DNA of 64,000 nt. Source: Rhexocercosporidium sp. MPI-PUGE-AT-0058. Taxonomy: Eukaryota; Ascomycota; Leotiomycetes; Helotiales. The notes beneath the pieces were generated by a model. That model did no database searches, was not told the origin of the DNA, and was given only the letters and a program-made list of their open reading frames with translations. The stretch spans positions 496,001 to 560,000 of the forward strand of contig JAGTJL010000007.1 in NCBI GenBank assembly GCA_020746875.1, in the 5' to 3' direction. Position numbers and translations under genes: made by a program. Shown here one piece after another: positions 32,649 to 45,287 of the stretch. The stretch's first letter is position 1; each line of letters begins with the position of its first letter.

Positions 32649-35600
32649 GGCTAAAGATGTCGTTGATTCAAATTAATCTGGGTGAAAGCAGACGATCCTG
32701 TCGGTGAAGTTGGCTGAGGGAGAATGAGGGGTTATCTGCGACTTATCAACATTTGAAAAGGACTTGAAAATGGCACATACAGCCCACCTCAAGCCCGATT
32801 TCTGAATACCCCATGCCGATTCTCGTATAGCAAGTGTATAAGACATGAAGATCTTGTTCCAAAATGAGATCTCAGACTGCCTGTAGGTCCGAGAGGAAGA
32901 AGTCCAGCCGTGTCTCGCCCAGATACCAGAAGCAAGTCCACCTGCAGGAAACATTTAAGCTTGCTTGCATGTATAGCTGCAACCATGAGCAGAGACCATC
33001 GCAAAGACGGGCAGAACTCCCGTTCCTGCTTGTCTCCAGGATTGGATCGACCTCTCGAGTGGCATGAATAGGAGAACCATGCATGGAGTTCAGCAACCAG
33101 CTCATTCATGAAGGCGTTAAGTTCCAATTCGGAGCCGTGTCGTCCCTCCAGCATATGCATCCAAGGGTACAGCGTACGTGCTCCACTAAAAGGCGAGTAA
33201 ACAACCATTTCACCGCCACTTGACGCGGGATAGCACTTGGCATGACCCAGAACCGAGTCGATGCATCTGTGTGATTTCCGTGGTACCTCATCAAATTCAA
33301 GCTCGTCGTGCTGTCAAGACGTGTCTGATGAATACTCGAAGAATATACTCCGCCTATACACAATAAAAGCTTTCAAAATTCGAGAAAGAAAAACGGCAAA
33401 CACCTACGGGAAGCCGTGAAGGCTGATTGAAGAGCACGCTTACTGAGGGAAGGATCAGCAAGGTCCCTCATCATTCGTTCAAAAAATTTCAACGGTTCGA
33501 ACTAGATGGGGCGAAGAAGTCCGTGAGTTCGAACACAAAAACTGGCTTTTTTCGGAGGCGTAGTTGTCCAGGTCACGGAGCAGGCTGACAGGATGACAGC
33601 CACAGATTGTACACATCTGGAAATCAAATCCAGTTTCCACAACACCCACGATCATGGACGGCACAATGGTCTTTCCGAAAGATCAAGGGACGCGCTCCAG
33701 ATCCAGCCTCATCAGAAATATCATCGAATGATACCTATGTCAAGCAGCCGCTTAATCAAGATACATTACCGCGATCGCAAAACGTTCAAAAAATAGAATT
33801 GGTTATATATATTGACTTTGGACGGCACGAAGCGACAAAGCGTCCATGCTGACTTTGACCGGGCCACAACAGGCTAAGTCCCTCGACGTATCGCATTGGA
33901 CAGGTATCCGAAGGAATGATTGTATCTCCGAGATCGAGTAAGATAATTCAGCAGGTTGATATCAACATGGGTTATTGATGTTCCTGACTATTGTGGTGCT
34001 GGCCGCGGTGTTTTTGCATAGGCTAGATCTTTCATGTCCGTTTCCTAGCTTCGATCGAATTCTGGACGGACACGAGGGCGCTGACAGGATGAGGCTTCAT
34101 TCGCATCTCGCATTGGACCTGAATGTGGCTCAGTCTGATATCCCGTGCTGACAGATGGCTGATGGACAGCGAAATAGATTAAATTCTCCACGTGGAATGC
34201 GAGGATACAGGATGCTAGTCACCAATGAAGATGTGGTTGGCAGCCTTTGGACACCACGCTTTGGCCACCTCGAGCTCAATGCACAGACCGCGATCCTATT
34301 TCTCAACCTCACATTGCCATCAACTCGACCTGATAGGAAGACGACACAAAAGAGGGACTCCACCACATCATCCACCAAGAGAGCTCACAGCGGCAGCGGG
34401 AACCAACCGGGAGGATCCGTCTGAAGGATTAATTGCCCGATTACTAGTCGTCTCCTTCGTCCAGACATCTGAGGTCGCCGACTGGCCCTCTAGATCAACG
34501 CTTTTCCTCACTTGTCACGGAGCATGAAGATCCCCATGTCGATATCATGAGCGTGGATCCAATCCTAGAGATTCTCAGAGCTTCACATCCCAACCTGGGG
34601 CAGCTCGAACCTTTGCGACGCAAACTCGGGCTTTTGCCTAAAGTCGATATGCTGACTATTGAGCGGTACCGAGAAAACCCCCTGAGTCCCAGCGAAGCTC
34701 GAGAAGATCATCAGCTTGCCGTCCCGTCCCTGATCTAATGTTTGGTAACAGTCTTACTTCGTTCAGGTCATGGGGGCTATTTTCTGCATCGTCAAAGCCA
34801 GCACGGGTGGCGTTGGTAAGGCTCACTAGCATATAGCTCTTTGCAGAAGCTTCATCATTACGACTGATTCGGTGGCTGGATAACGTGGGGACGACTCGAG
34901 TGACAGAAACTTCAAGCGTCGAAGTATTTCGCTCCACAGTAGAAGTCAACACCAGACTGGGGACAAGTTGTCCCAAGTCCAATTCTTAAGCGGTTCGTGT
35001 CCAAGTCCAGACTCGAGGAAAAGAGCTATCGCCATCAGCTAGTTGTACCCGAAACATGTATTACCTCGACAAGGCATTTCAGTTCCTGTCATCTTACGTT
35101 GGTGTGCTTTTGAATCTGGTCGAGTTGCAACCTTCATTCTCTGTTGGGCAAGAATGCAGCATAAAGAACCTGGGGAAGTGGGCGACATGCAAGTGCGAGT
35201 GTAGACGACCCATGTAACAACACGACAGATTATTTGGTGCCAGCTTTACACTTTCCTTGCCGTCAAGTAATGCTCGTATGTCTCTTACTGCTCCATTTAG
35301 TTAGCCCAGCCAAGGCTTTTGGCTTGCTAGCCGCCGTTTTGCACTTTCTGATTTGCTTTCATCGGAAATAGACATTATCCAGAGCATGACCTCCCCCGTA
35401 GTGAGAAGTGTTGAGAGTAGCAGCCTCTTTCGTCATGATAGCCTCTTTGGGCCGATGTTCTGGGAGACCTACATGAAACTATTGAAACGGACACCAGATT
35501 ACGATGCTGTTTACTGGCACCTTTTCTCAGCTCTCGTACCATCACGCATCTATGGCAGACTGCCGCACCTCTAGGAAAGCCTGGGTGGGCGCCCAAGACC

Positions 35601-36153
35601 CCCTCTTTCGAAGTCCTTTCTTTCCAGAGCTGAGATCGTTACTGCCGTGAGGTTTTCATTAGCAGTGTCGCCACAACTGCCAGTAGCGTGTGTGAGTGAG
35701 TGTGTGTGTATGCGTCGATGGCTTGCGTCTCGCCCGCTCGGGATTGCTCGTGAACTTGCGGTGAAGATGGGCTTCCACGGCGGCAGCTGAACTTGCCTTT
35801 TCAGATGGGAAGGAAACGGATCATCATGGATATTTTTCAGCGGAGCTGACCTCGATCCACAGGTTCTCCCCTCCTGTTGAAACTTTTTCCTGTCATCTGA
35901 CACTTTGCTCTGCCGTCAGAACTCTTTCTTTGGATCCTCTAGCGAACCTCATGGCACACGAGATGGTGCTAAAAGGATTTGTTCTATATTCCCTGAATCA
36001 TTCATCAGGCGTGATTTCGTAACTGCCGAAAGCAATGGAAAGGTCGTGGCTTTTGCTCAGACAGCTCGCAAGTCGAATTTGGAAAGAGTCTCTCATAATG
36101 TCGTTCTAGAGCCCTGGCGATTTCTTCAACAATGAGCGCATGATCTCAGAGCA
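32649..36153. other. Laccase promoter and gene-poor stretch
   Basis: Overlapping short frames on both strands and no recognised domain. A plus-strand frame at 34440-34738 reads like real protein (ILEILRASHPNLGQLEPL) and is preceded by a possible acceptor (TTACTAG), but I could not find the rest of a gene. It may be a remnant. Confidence 0.4.
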
Positions 36154-36651
36154 TCAGAAGTGACTCAACTTCGAAAAACAACTTGTCAGCGTGAGCAGCG
36201 GTCGATGTATCCTCTCTAGAAGCTTCTGCTTGCGGTTCCGAGCCCTCATTGTGGCTTTTTCGAAGGATTCACTGTTGTTGCACATGAAAAGTTCCCTGCT
36301 TTTCCAAGTTGAAATGACGAAACGATTCATCAGCAAAGTCTTTCTTGATCTTTCCTTGTACCGTTGCCTCTTTAAATTGATGATTATAGTTGCAATTCGA
36401 TCAGCGTCAATACCTCGACGGGAGCAAAAGAAGCTCACAAGCTTACGCGGATCCGAAATCGAATCGCCCGACGCGGAGGTTGATGCCGACGTATGCCCAG
36501 CCTTCTTTGGCTGTGTAGCAGTCGTACTCAGGTACGCCTGGGAGGAGAGCGGTACAGCTTCGGCGTAGAAGCTAATGATAACGTAGTAAAGAGCACAGTG
36601 CAGATCATTATGACGGCGAAGATGGATAAGTGACGTGTTCTTATTCTCCAT
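36154..36651 (-). CDS. Hypothetical protein, unsupported family
   Basis: An ATG-initiated frame of 165 aa with a basic C-terminal half (KRQRYKERSRKTLLMNRF, RARNRKQKLLERIHR). No domain is recognised and no splice sites are needed. Composition is compatible with a small nuclear or RNA-binding protein, but chance cannot be excluded. It stands alone in a gene-poor stretch. Confidence 0.25.
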   Translation of the reverse strand: MENKNTSLIHLRRHNDLHCALYYVIISFYAEAVPLSSQAYLSTTATQPKKAGHTSASTSASGDSISDPRKLVSFFCSRRGIDADRIATIIINLKRQRYKERSRKTLLMNRFVISTWKSRELFMCNNSESFEKATMRARNRKQKLLERIHRPLLTLTSCFSKLSHF

Positions 36652-37580
36652 TTACCGAAGTTCAGAACAAGAAAATCGTTAGGTTTCACGAAGGCCTTCG
36701 AGGGAAGAAACTGCGTCGCAGAATCGTTTATGGATAGGATATTTCGTACGCATTGCTCTTCAACTCTAACTCAGTCGACTCTGATAGTCTTTTCTCTAAT
36801 GACTTCTGCCTATCTCTTTGCACAAAATTGATGTATGTCTTGTGAGCTGCATGGTGTCCATCGGGAAGAGTTGTGCCAGAGCTTGCGACAGGAGATCACT
36901 AGGCTAGGCTAGTGACGTTGTCGGCAACCCTCCCCTCCCTTGCCTCCAAGGATGTCATGATGCATCGTGCGCACCTTTCAAATTGATATTCAAAAGGTCG
37001 TTGAGTTATGTGAATGCATACTCGAGTGCTTCGATCTAAGATTGAAGGTCTGTCTCGCAAGTCCCACCTTCCAGAATAAATGTGAAGCCCGGAAAATTTG
37101 AAATGATGCTAGCAACTCGGTGAGGTACTGAGGGAAAGTACGACCAGACTTCTAGCATCCGCAAGTGATCTGTTATTAATTGAAATACATGTTAATTGAG
37201 GTGTTGTCGCGCTGCACCGCCCTGCTGACAGTGGAAACCAATCTATCGAGGGGAATACAGCTGCAGTGGTCGTGAGGAACTATATGAGCGACAAAGACAG
37301 TCAACAACAAAGGGGAGCCCTACAAAATCGAGATGATTCTACAAATGTACATTTGAAGCACTCGACCGAGTACGTGGAGCAAACTTTAACCAAAACTATC
37401 TGCTAACAATGCAGATAACACCCCCCTAGGACCGCCTCTATACGTATAAGTATTCCCACAAGCTCCTCCATCCACGCGCGGCTTCCCACAATGCTCTCCT
37501 TTAACCCTAATCTTCGGCGCCGGCGATGGCCTGTTCAAACGACTTGCGAACGAGTCCTCCGACCACGATATAGACTTATC
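36652..37580. other. No gene recognised
   Basis: No frame above 60 codons with protein-like composition. Confidence 0.5.
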
Positions 37581-37950
37581 TCAAGTCTCTCCTGAACTAT
37601 TGGTCTTTGTTGGTGATGATAATTGCGTCTCTTCATTGCTGGTGTTAATTTCACGAATAATCTCCCCGTCCGAATTACACTCGTCCTCTCTTTCGACCTT
37701 GAAAACCTTCACAGGCCGTTTCTTAGGCCTGCTAGGTCTAGCTGCTCTGGGCTTACTGTCACCCGAGGTATCATGTTTCAGAACGGTTTTGATTTGTTTT
37801 GACTTGGTTTTCTTCTTTGCAGTTGGCTTCTTCTCTGCTTTAGCTTTGGCTTTCCGGACTTGGAAAGAGACACGCTTTAAAGACACAGAAATGAAGCCAA
37901 TTTGGTCACGAGTACTGCAAGAGTATCTTCTAGAGATTGTCCGTAAGCCA
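37581..37950 (-). CDS. Lys-rich small protein, 5' end unresolved
   Basis: The frame 37581-37886 encodes about 100 aa with Lys-rich and Pro/Arg blocks (KAKAKAEKKPTAKKKTK, then RAARPSRPKKRPVKVFKV) and an acidic tail (NSDGEIIREINTSNEE). There is no ATG in this part. The frame continues upstream to a plausible acceptor (CTTGCAG, about 37915), so a short first exon is likely further up, but I could not fix it. The Arg-Pro-rich core recalls AT-hook or chromatin-tail sequences without the exact RGRP core. Function is unknown. Confidence 0.35.
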
Positions 37951-38847
37951 ACCTACTAGAGCGAGTATCAATAACGTAGACAAGAAAGGCATTGTCATTA
38001 ATACACATGAACAATCTCCAAATACTGGATTATGTAGCTAAAACCAACGATAGGACTTATAGGAGGAACCCTTGATCTATAGACCGCAAGGTGGGATAGG
38101 TGCTGTTCGATGTAAAGTACTGACATGGCTTGGGTGGCATTTGTGTTGATTCATTTTACTGAGACCTTCGTCCACATTGCGCGCTTTCTGGGCGAGATGA
38201 ACAAAAGTCGATGTAGACGATATGTTCACAATGAAACAAGTTGTAGGGCAGAAAATAGATTAAGAGGATATTGTAATGCTGCTATTATTTTCTAAGTGCC
38301 ATTTCTTTACGGTGATGTGAACTTTAGTGTTCAGCACATTTTCTAAGCTGAGTAACTCGCAAGTGCTGTTGTCTTCATTTCCTCAACTTTAAGCGAGGAC
38401 AATAGGGTCAGTCATAATCCCTCCTTCCTCAACGCCCAGTGGCAGCACGACTGCCGCTCGGGAAAGAACGAAACTTTCAAGATCGGTCAAGAGGTTCACG
38501 CTACATCAAACTCATTCTCCTTTGAACATCATCAACATCAATAATCCACACAGTCGCCTCCAGCATCTGATACCCCTTGCGACCGTATCAACATTCACTC
38601 GCTTCGGATTCCCAGAGACCCACCATTCCACCCTTGCGCCATCATCGCCCTGTGAAAGTCGACAAATATAATTTTTCGAATGTGCTACCTACACTGCTTC
38701 ACAAAGCTCACCTTGCTCGAGCAGAAGAGCCGTTCCTAGTTCAAGACTGAGGCAGACTCCCACGACAGCGAAACCCAATTCCAAGACCCAAATCCCGACG
38801 CAGAGAGCCAAAGACCAATTCTAGGTTTCGGTCTGAAGATACTAGAC

Positions 38848-40146
38848 ATGGCAGGTGACGACAACACAAGCCTTGATATGCCAGGACGAGCTCCAGTCGA
38901 TGCGGATAGGTGGATCAAAAGTAAGGAAGACTCGAATTCGGTGGATCAAGGAGATGCTCTACCTACAGATATTGTAAGAGTGCCTAACAACATTGGGGAG
39001 GATGATCCTAGTTATAGCATCAAGCCTGCAGAGAGAAAACAGATCCCGACAACGAGCAATGCCACTCCCACCAAAGACGAGCAGTCTATGTGTGACTATG
39101 AGACAGCAGCAGATCCAACAGCTGCTCTACAAAATGCAATGGCCGTGGATAGAAAAAGACATAAATTGAAAGGCAGAGCAGCGCCTGGTGGTGGACCTGC
39201 TTCTCAGTCTACCTCCTTGTCATCCAGAATATCCTCAGGCAAAGAAAAAGAAGGGGCAATACCTGGACCTGAACCTGAACCTCAAATCTGTGGTGAATTG
39301 TCGAGAGCAAATCTCACAAGCCTGCCAGAGTCCATTGACGGTTCAAGATTCGAGCGGCCAGCAGTGATCAATGAATTCGAGCATGTCTATGACGGAGACA
39401 AACAAGACGAAGAAGATGTCTACGATGAGGACGAACAAGATGCAGAGGATGATGGATTTTTCTATCCACACACTAGTGTTAACTCAAGAGGTCAAGGCCG
39501 GTGTGATCTTCGTTCCAGAGAGAGCGGCAGTACCGGAGAACGAAGCAATTGGGAAACTGACGGACCGGCAGACCGTCGCGTAAACTGGGAGAACATCCCG
39601 TATGCATCCCGCCAAATCCGCAGGACAGATTCAGATAATACAGAAAGAGTATCTCGCGGCTCATCGACTCTGCTATGTATGGAAAGCACTATGGTGGATG
39701 TAATACCGAGTTCGATCCCGTTTCCTGGGGAGGCGGCGGTGCGTCATATCGAGAGACCTTCAAGATCACTACAAGATGTTGAAATTCGACGCGCAGCGCG
39801 AGAGCTAGAGCCAAGAGCTGAACAAATGACCGCTGCTGGGCTACCAATCGTAGGTATTGGCGCAATCCTTGCGGTAGCTCACAGGCCAAGCCGTGCATCA
39901 ATTATGCGACATGAAGTGGCTCCAGAATATGTCGTAGTGCCGGTTCAGGCCTCGGATCAACACAGCAGCACCAGAGAGTTGAATCAGCAAAACGGAGGCG
40001 CCCTGGCGGAGGTGGAGCATGATGAGAATATAAGCAGTACGGATGGTAAAGATTCCATCATGAACGAACAGGCAGGGTGTTGTAGCCGCTTTATGAGCCT
40101 TAAGAGAAGAATTTCTAAGGTTCTGAAGAGGAGGATTTCTCAATGA
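38848..40146 (+). CDS. Disordered protein with acidic repeat and basic Cys-Cys tail
   Basis: A single exon of 432 aa from an ATG at 38848. The frame is open for about 30 codons upstream to a possible acceptor (CCTAG near 38740), but there is no upstream ATG in frame. Most of the protein is charged and low-complexity. An acidic unit is duplicated around residues 180-205 (VYDGDKQDEED then VYDEDEQDAED). A short hydrophobic stretch, AGLPIVGIGAILAVA, lies near 330-345. The last 24 residues hold a Cys pair followed by a basic amphipathic segment (CCSRFMSLKRRISKVLKRR), which could be a lipidated membrane anchor or a nuclear signal. No family is recognised. Codon usage and length support a real gene. 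Confidence 0.65.
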   Translation: MAGDDNTSLDMPGRAPVDADRWIKSKEDSNSVDQGDALPTDIVRVPNNIGEDDPSYSIKPAERKQIPTTSNATPTKDEQSMCDYETAADPTAALQNAMAVDRKRHKLKGRAAPGGGPASQSTSLSSRISSGKEKEGAIPGPEPEPQICGELSRANLTSLPESIDGSRFERPAVINEFEHVYDGDKQDEEDVYDEDEQDAEDDGFFYPHTSVNSRGQGRCDLRSRESGSTGERSNWETDGPADRRVNWENIPYASRQIRRTDSDNTERVSRGSSTLLCMESTMVDVIPSSIPFPGEAAVRHIERPSRSLQDVEIRRAARELEPRAEQMTAAGLPIVGIGAILAVAHRPSRASIMRHEVAPEYVVVPVQASDQHSSTRELNQQNGGALAEVEHDENISSTDGKDSIMNEQAGCCSRFMSLKRRISKVLKRRISQ

Positions 40147-43100
40147 TGACGAGCAGGTGGGATATGCATGTGAATAGGTTAAAATATCCGTAGCGAGCGC
40201 TGAGAGTGTCTTTCATCATAAGTAGACAAAAGCAAATCGAGCATCAAGTACAGTACAACATCGATTGCAGTCCCGATGTGACGAGCAAATTGCTCGTCAC
40301 GGATCATGACATTTTGAATCTTTCAGTCATCCTTCAATCTTTTACAGCAGAGCCAAGTACGAGACAGCATCATAGCTTCCTTCAATGCCGCACATCCCAT
40401 CTTTGACTTCCGATGGTCTAGGCCTGGCTGTTAACAGGAAGATTGGGATTAGCACCTACCACCCACGACCCCCATGTTTGCGAGGACGGCTGAACCAGAT
40501 TCCTGGGTCGACGACACGGGATCAGAAAGCTCGGCCTCGTTTCCCTACCAGTATCTATCCCATTCTTGGGGTACACTTCCCATCCACATTGGTGAGCCAC
40601 GAGGACTTGGGAAGGGGATGGACAGTAGAAGCGTGAGGGTGAGACAGCTAGCTCTAGCTCTATGACCTGCCCAATGAAGGAAGTAAGGAAATAAAGAAAG
40701 AAAGGAAACAAAGGCACGCGTTGCCGATGGTTAGAGATCCTCCCTCTCTCGCCGACAAGGTGGAGATCGGGAGAAGGTTCTGTACAGTAGGTGCTAGTCT
40801 ACGTAGTCTAGTTAGTCTAGCTTGAAGGAGGAAATGAAGACAAGAAAGCAAAAGAAGAGAAGAACGAGGGAAAGGGCAGTGCGTAGAGTGCGATCTAACA
40901 AATTCCACTCATCCAACATCCCATTCTTGCTTCTGCTCTTGACCAAAGCTTTGTAGACACCGAAGCGAGACGACACGGATTAGAACGAGACGGATAAAAC
41001 GTGTATAGGAAGTATATTGCAAAGCTTGTGACAAACATCGCAAGAATGGGATGAGAGAGACCAGACCAACGGGAACACGTCCCGGCATATCGAGGTGGAA
41101 AGTGAGGTGATGTTTATAGGGCGAGAGATGATATGTGGCGTTGGAAGCAATGAGGTGAGATGAGGTCTGGGCTGTGGCACGAGGAAATGTCCTGGTCACA
41201 CCATCCCATTTTTGAAGAGGCCGGCTGGGTGGAAACTTCCCCCCCTTTCTTTTTCCTTTTTCCTCCCCTTGGAACCACTTGGGAGAGGTATAAGAAGATG
41301 GGCCTTCCCATTTTTCTGTATGTATGCTGCGACACTTGTTGGATGATACATCAGGTGCTTCCCGACCTGATTGAACTGGACTGGACTGGACCCGACCTCG
41401 ACCTCGACCACGACCTGGAATAGCAGAGGAGGTTGGCATCCACGTGACGTCCTCACTGACAATGACCTCGAGGCAAGGGGAAGATAGCAATTCCGCCCTT
41501 GGCATGGCATCACATCTCCAAGCTCCGCCATCGCTCCGAACAGCCCCAACAGTTCTCACTCAAACAGTCTGTCCCTCGAGACGGTGGAACGAACGAGACG
41601 AACGCCTGTGGTGAGACGTTACATGATGGACAGCGGACACATCTGTACATACAGCGAACGTACAGGCAGGCGAGTCATCACATCACATCATATCACATCA
41701 AGCTTTTAGCTTTTAACCTTCGCGAAGGAGGGCGAGGACGTGGGGGAAGGTGAACGGGAAACCAGACGGCAAATCAAAGCACGACTCTTTTCCCCATGAG
41801 AGGCCCCGCGGTTCAGTCGCGTTCTCTTACCTGAATAGTGCGTTGAACCCCGAATGACCTCTCTTACGATGTACAACTCCAATCCAGCCATGGCTCGGAA
41901 GTTGACCGACAGGACCGACGAGCGCCGAACAATTCGGGGGGCGAGCCGAGGACGAAACCACGACACACGACAGACAGGAAAGGAAAGCCTCCCCGACGAG
42001 AATAAACCTTACTCCCCGAAAGGAGGGATCCTTCCTTCCCCAACCTGATAGAAAGTTTTAGTATTCTCCGAGGAGAAGATCCCGCTTGGTTTTCTTTCCC
42101 CTCTTGGGAAGTTCGAATTCGAATTCGAGTGTGTTTGAAGGCGGGCTCGAAGCGGGAAGGGGGGGGGGGTTGGATTGAATTCTCCGCCTCTACATCATGG
42201 AAAAAAACACCTGCTTGGTTTGAGCGAGATACAGACAATCGAGGAAGTGAGTACCTGTACGAGCACGGTCATTTCTCCGCATACATCGGCAAATCGCGGT
42301 CCAGCGCCGATAGTTCCTACATGGTAAGTTTGGTAACGGAGTTGGGGTGAGGTAAGTTTGGCGGAGGTCGTGAAGTGAGTGTCATGCACGCCCTTTGAAG
42401 ACGAGACCCGCCGCCGCCAAGATTACTCGTAGGTCGGATGCAGAACAAGCCAATCGACGATATTTCCGCCGCGGGATGAAGTCCTGGCTGCTTCGTTTTA
42501 TCACCATTTGACTTTTCGAGAGAAGTGCGGCTTCAAATGGACTTGGATCTTCCAGAAGGATTTAAGATTATTCCCGAAGGTTGTCAGTCAGAGTCGGAAT
42601 ATGCTTGTACAGTATTGAATGCAGGGATGGATGTTCTTGTCTGACGTTGATATGTTGGTCTTGCTGCTTGACGACTGTCATGGCTGATTTGCGGTTGGTC
42701 GTGGATTGGCCGGTGGCTTCGGGCTATTGATGTATCGAGCCGCCACCAACAGCAACACGACCACCAGCAGACATTCTTGTTACAGTACGGAATAGTAATT
42801 TGGTCAGTTGTGACTCGAGGAAAGTGTGGATAGAAGGGAAGCATCATTTCTGGCACCAGCACCACTTGATGCACAATCGATGCGACTGCTACCTATCATA
42901 TCCCGTCCGGCATGTTCGTGCTCATCATGCTCATGCAGCAGACCGGCAATCGGCTAGATAGCCTAGCTGATTCGCTCAGCACAAGCAGGCTCAATTTGAC
43001 CTGTACAGGACAGATCCAGCAAGGAATAGATGGGAAGGTTAGGAACGGCAGCGCAGGTAAGATGAGAAGTGCGAGGTTCCAGGTTGTGTTTGGGTCAGTC

Positions 43101-43457
43101 CCTAGGAATGCAATGAATGCCATGCATCTCCACCGAGTTTAGAGTTGTCACTTTGACAAGTCAAGTCTTTCGAGTTCGGATGGTGGCTGGCGATGGCGAG
43201 ACAAGCCACGCAGGAGGATACTTACAGTACAGGTTCATGCAGTAAAGTACGATACAATATAATCAATATGATCAATATGACAGATATGGTAGATATGATA
43301 GATATGATACTGTAAGATGTGAAATGAGATATGTGAGCATGGATTCCACGAGCGACTCCTCATTCATTCATTCATCCGTTCATTGCATTCCCCATCCCAG
43401 GTCGAATTAGTCCAATACAGTACAGGGTAGTCGACGGCGAAAGCAGGCAAAGCGCAA

Positions 43458-43492
43458 AGGGATTGCCGGCCGGCCGGCTATCGGCAATCCCT
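43458..43492. repeat. Perfect inverted repeat with GC-rich loop
   Basis: The arms AGGGATTGCCG and CGGCAATCCCT are 11-bp perfect inverted copies around a 13-nt centre of GCCGGCCGG type. It could form a hairpin or bind a dimeric regulator. Confidence 0.8.
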
Positions 43493-45061
43493 ATCGCTAC
43501 TCTACCCCCTCTACTGTTCTACTATTCTACTGTCCTGTATTGTATGTAATGTAAGTTAAGGTGAGGTAGGCACTGTACCTTCCCTTCGTACTTCTCGGAG
43601 TGAAGTGCGGCTTGATGCCTATCAGCATGCAGTGGCGGTGACTCGCCGTCGTCGACCGCGCGAGCTGATTAGGTGGGATTAGCATCGGCGAGGGGGGGTG
43701 TAGAACGCCGACGGGCTGGGTCTCCGATACCAGGAGGAGGGGAGGGGATGTTTATTTCGGATACGGAATGGATTGGATTGGACTGGATGGAGGTTGGACT
43801 GGACTGTATTAATAATACATTGATTGATCGATGGAGGAGAGATAGGGTAGCGCTGCAGCACCCTGCAGAAGATGTGCACTGCGAGCAGATGGGGGTGTGC
43901 AGTAGTAGTTCGTCTGTCTGTGTGTCTGTTTGTATTGATAGGCATGATACGGTAGTAGGTAGTGGTGCTTGATAGAGGGAGGGGTGGAGGGAGTTCTAGA
44001 AATCCCAGACAGAGTCGTTAGGCTGTGCCGGACCCGAGGTTTAGTCCGCGATAAGCAGTCCCAGCCGTGGGAGATGGAGCTTGCAGCCTGGAGGAGGCAC
44101 GTAGTGTAGTACAAGGTCAAGATGGCGCCGATAAGGGGGCTCGCTGATACTTCGGGCTGTGGAAAGGGAGGGGTAGCTAGCCCAGTACTACTCACTCCGT
44201 AGAGTACAGTAGTAGTACGGCATTGATTCGTGCTGACCAGTGAGCCAGTCAGTGAGGGGGCCAGCCAGGTGTGCCACAGAAGTCAGGACCTCCCTCCCTC
44301 CCCTTATTAATGGCGTCTTCTAGCGATGCGTGGTGGGGGGGATGGAGGGGTAAAATGCCTGTCTTGGGTCGGCTGTTAGGGGGGCGGCAGGGGATGCTTC
44401 GTGAATTGTGGTTCTTCTTTGTGGGGGCACATCCCTGGAATTAGGTCTCCTCTGTCCTAGTCCTAGTCCTAGCCATCCTCGCTATCCCACGAGGCAGGAA
44501 AGCGGCCAGCTACGGCGAGTTGGCTCCTCCTCTGGCCGGCGGGGAGGGAGTGTACTTTTATTTGGTAGAAGCTATTTTGCCCAATCATGCTCCGGTTGTT
44601 TGTTGACCAGAACGCACCTTGGTATAAGTATTCCGCGTTAGGAAGCTCGAAAGAGGGAGACTTGCCGAGTATCCTGGGTTGTACTGTACTGGAGGTAGCA
44701 CATCCATCTACTCCTATTATCTATCTAGCTAGATACTCTCTAGCATGCAAGCTGTGACTGATTGACCGATTAACTAGGTAACTTATTGAATAATGACTAC
44801 TGCAACGGAGTTCAACGCCGTGCACGACGCCATCTCCCTCTCGCTCTCTCTCAACGGCCGGCCTACATGCTCCCTCCTTACCCTAACCTTCCCTTCCCTC
44901 CCATTCCCTACCCCCCCCCAACGCCTCATGACAGGTGCCCGGGCCAGAAAACGGGTCCTGTCATGGATGTGCACGCCCGATCATCGGTGGCTGGCAGGCA
45001 AGCTTGAAGCTAAGGTGGAAATTGTTCCGCATGCTGCGTTACTCGCTGGTCCTGCTGGTCC

Positions 45062-45096
<35 letters not shown>
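45062..45096. repeat. (ATAG)n microsatellite
   Basis: About eight uninterrupted ATAG units. On the other strand this is a CTAT repeat, and it also presents tandem GATA cores on the plus strand. Confidence 0.9.
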
Positions 45097-45104
45097 TACT
45101 TGTG

Positions 45105-45287
45105 CCCCTCCAACTTTCTTTCAACCCCTCTTTCCCCCAATTCCCAATCATCAATCAAAACTTGACACAGAAAGAGATTGTCAGACACTCACTCCGACGT
45201 GATTGCACTCCTCCAATTCAACCTTCGCCCCCATCCATCCACCAACTTACTCGCGTCATCTCACTCCGAGCGTGAGCGAGATTCACA
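45105..45287 (+). promoter_or_regulatory. Pyrimidine-rich leader of the C2H2 gene
   Basis: Directly upstream of the ATG lie CT-rich tracts (TTTCTTTCAACCCCTCTTTC and similar) and CAATCATCAATCAAAAC, typical of fungal core promoters and 5' leaders. The transcription start is not visible. Confidence 0.35.

Larger units (their letters stand above)
40147..45287. other. Long non-coding stretch upstream of the C2H2 gene
   Basis: About 5.1 kb rich in purine- and pyrimidine-biased tracts, short tandem repeats (CATT, GATA-type) and recurrent TACAGTA/TACTGTA octamers. Frames such as 40909-41559 on the minus strand lack ATG starts and look like chance. It probably contains the extended promoter and long 5' leader of the downstream regulator. 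Confidence 0.5.

Noticed and set aside
35571..35903. 110-codon frame on the minus strand
   Set aside because: It has a GTG start, no splice evidence and no motif.
40909..41559. 216-codon frame on the minus strand
   Set aside because: There is no ATG at its start, and it runs through repetitive GC-rich promoter-like DNA and looks like chance.
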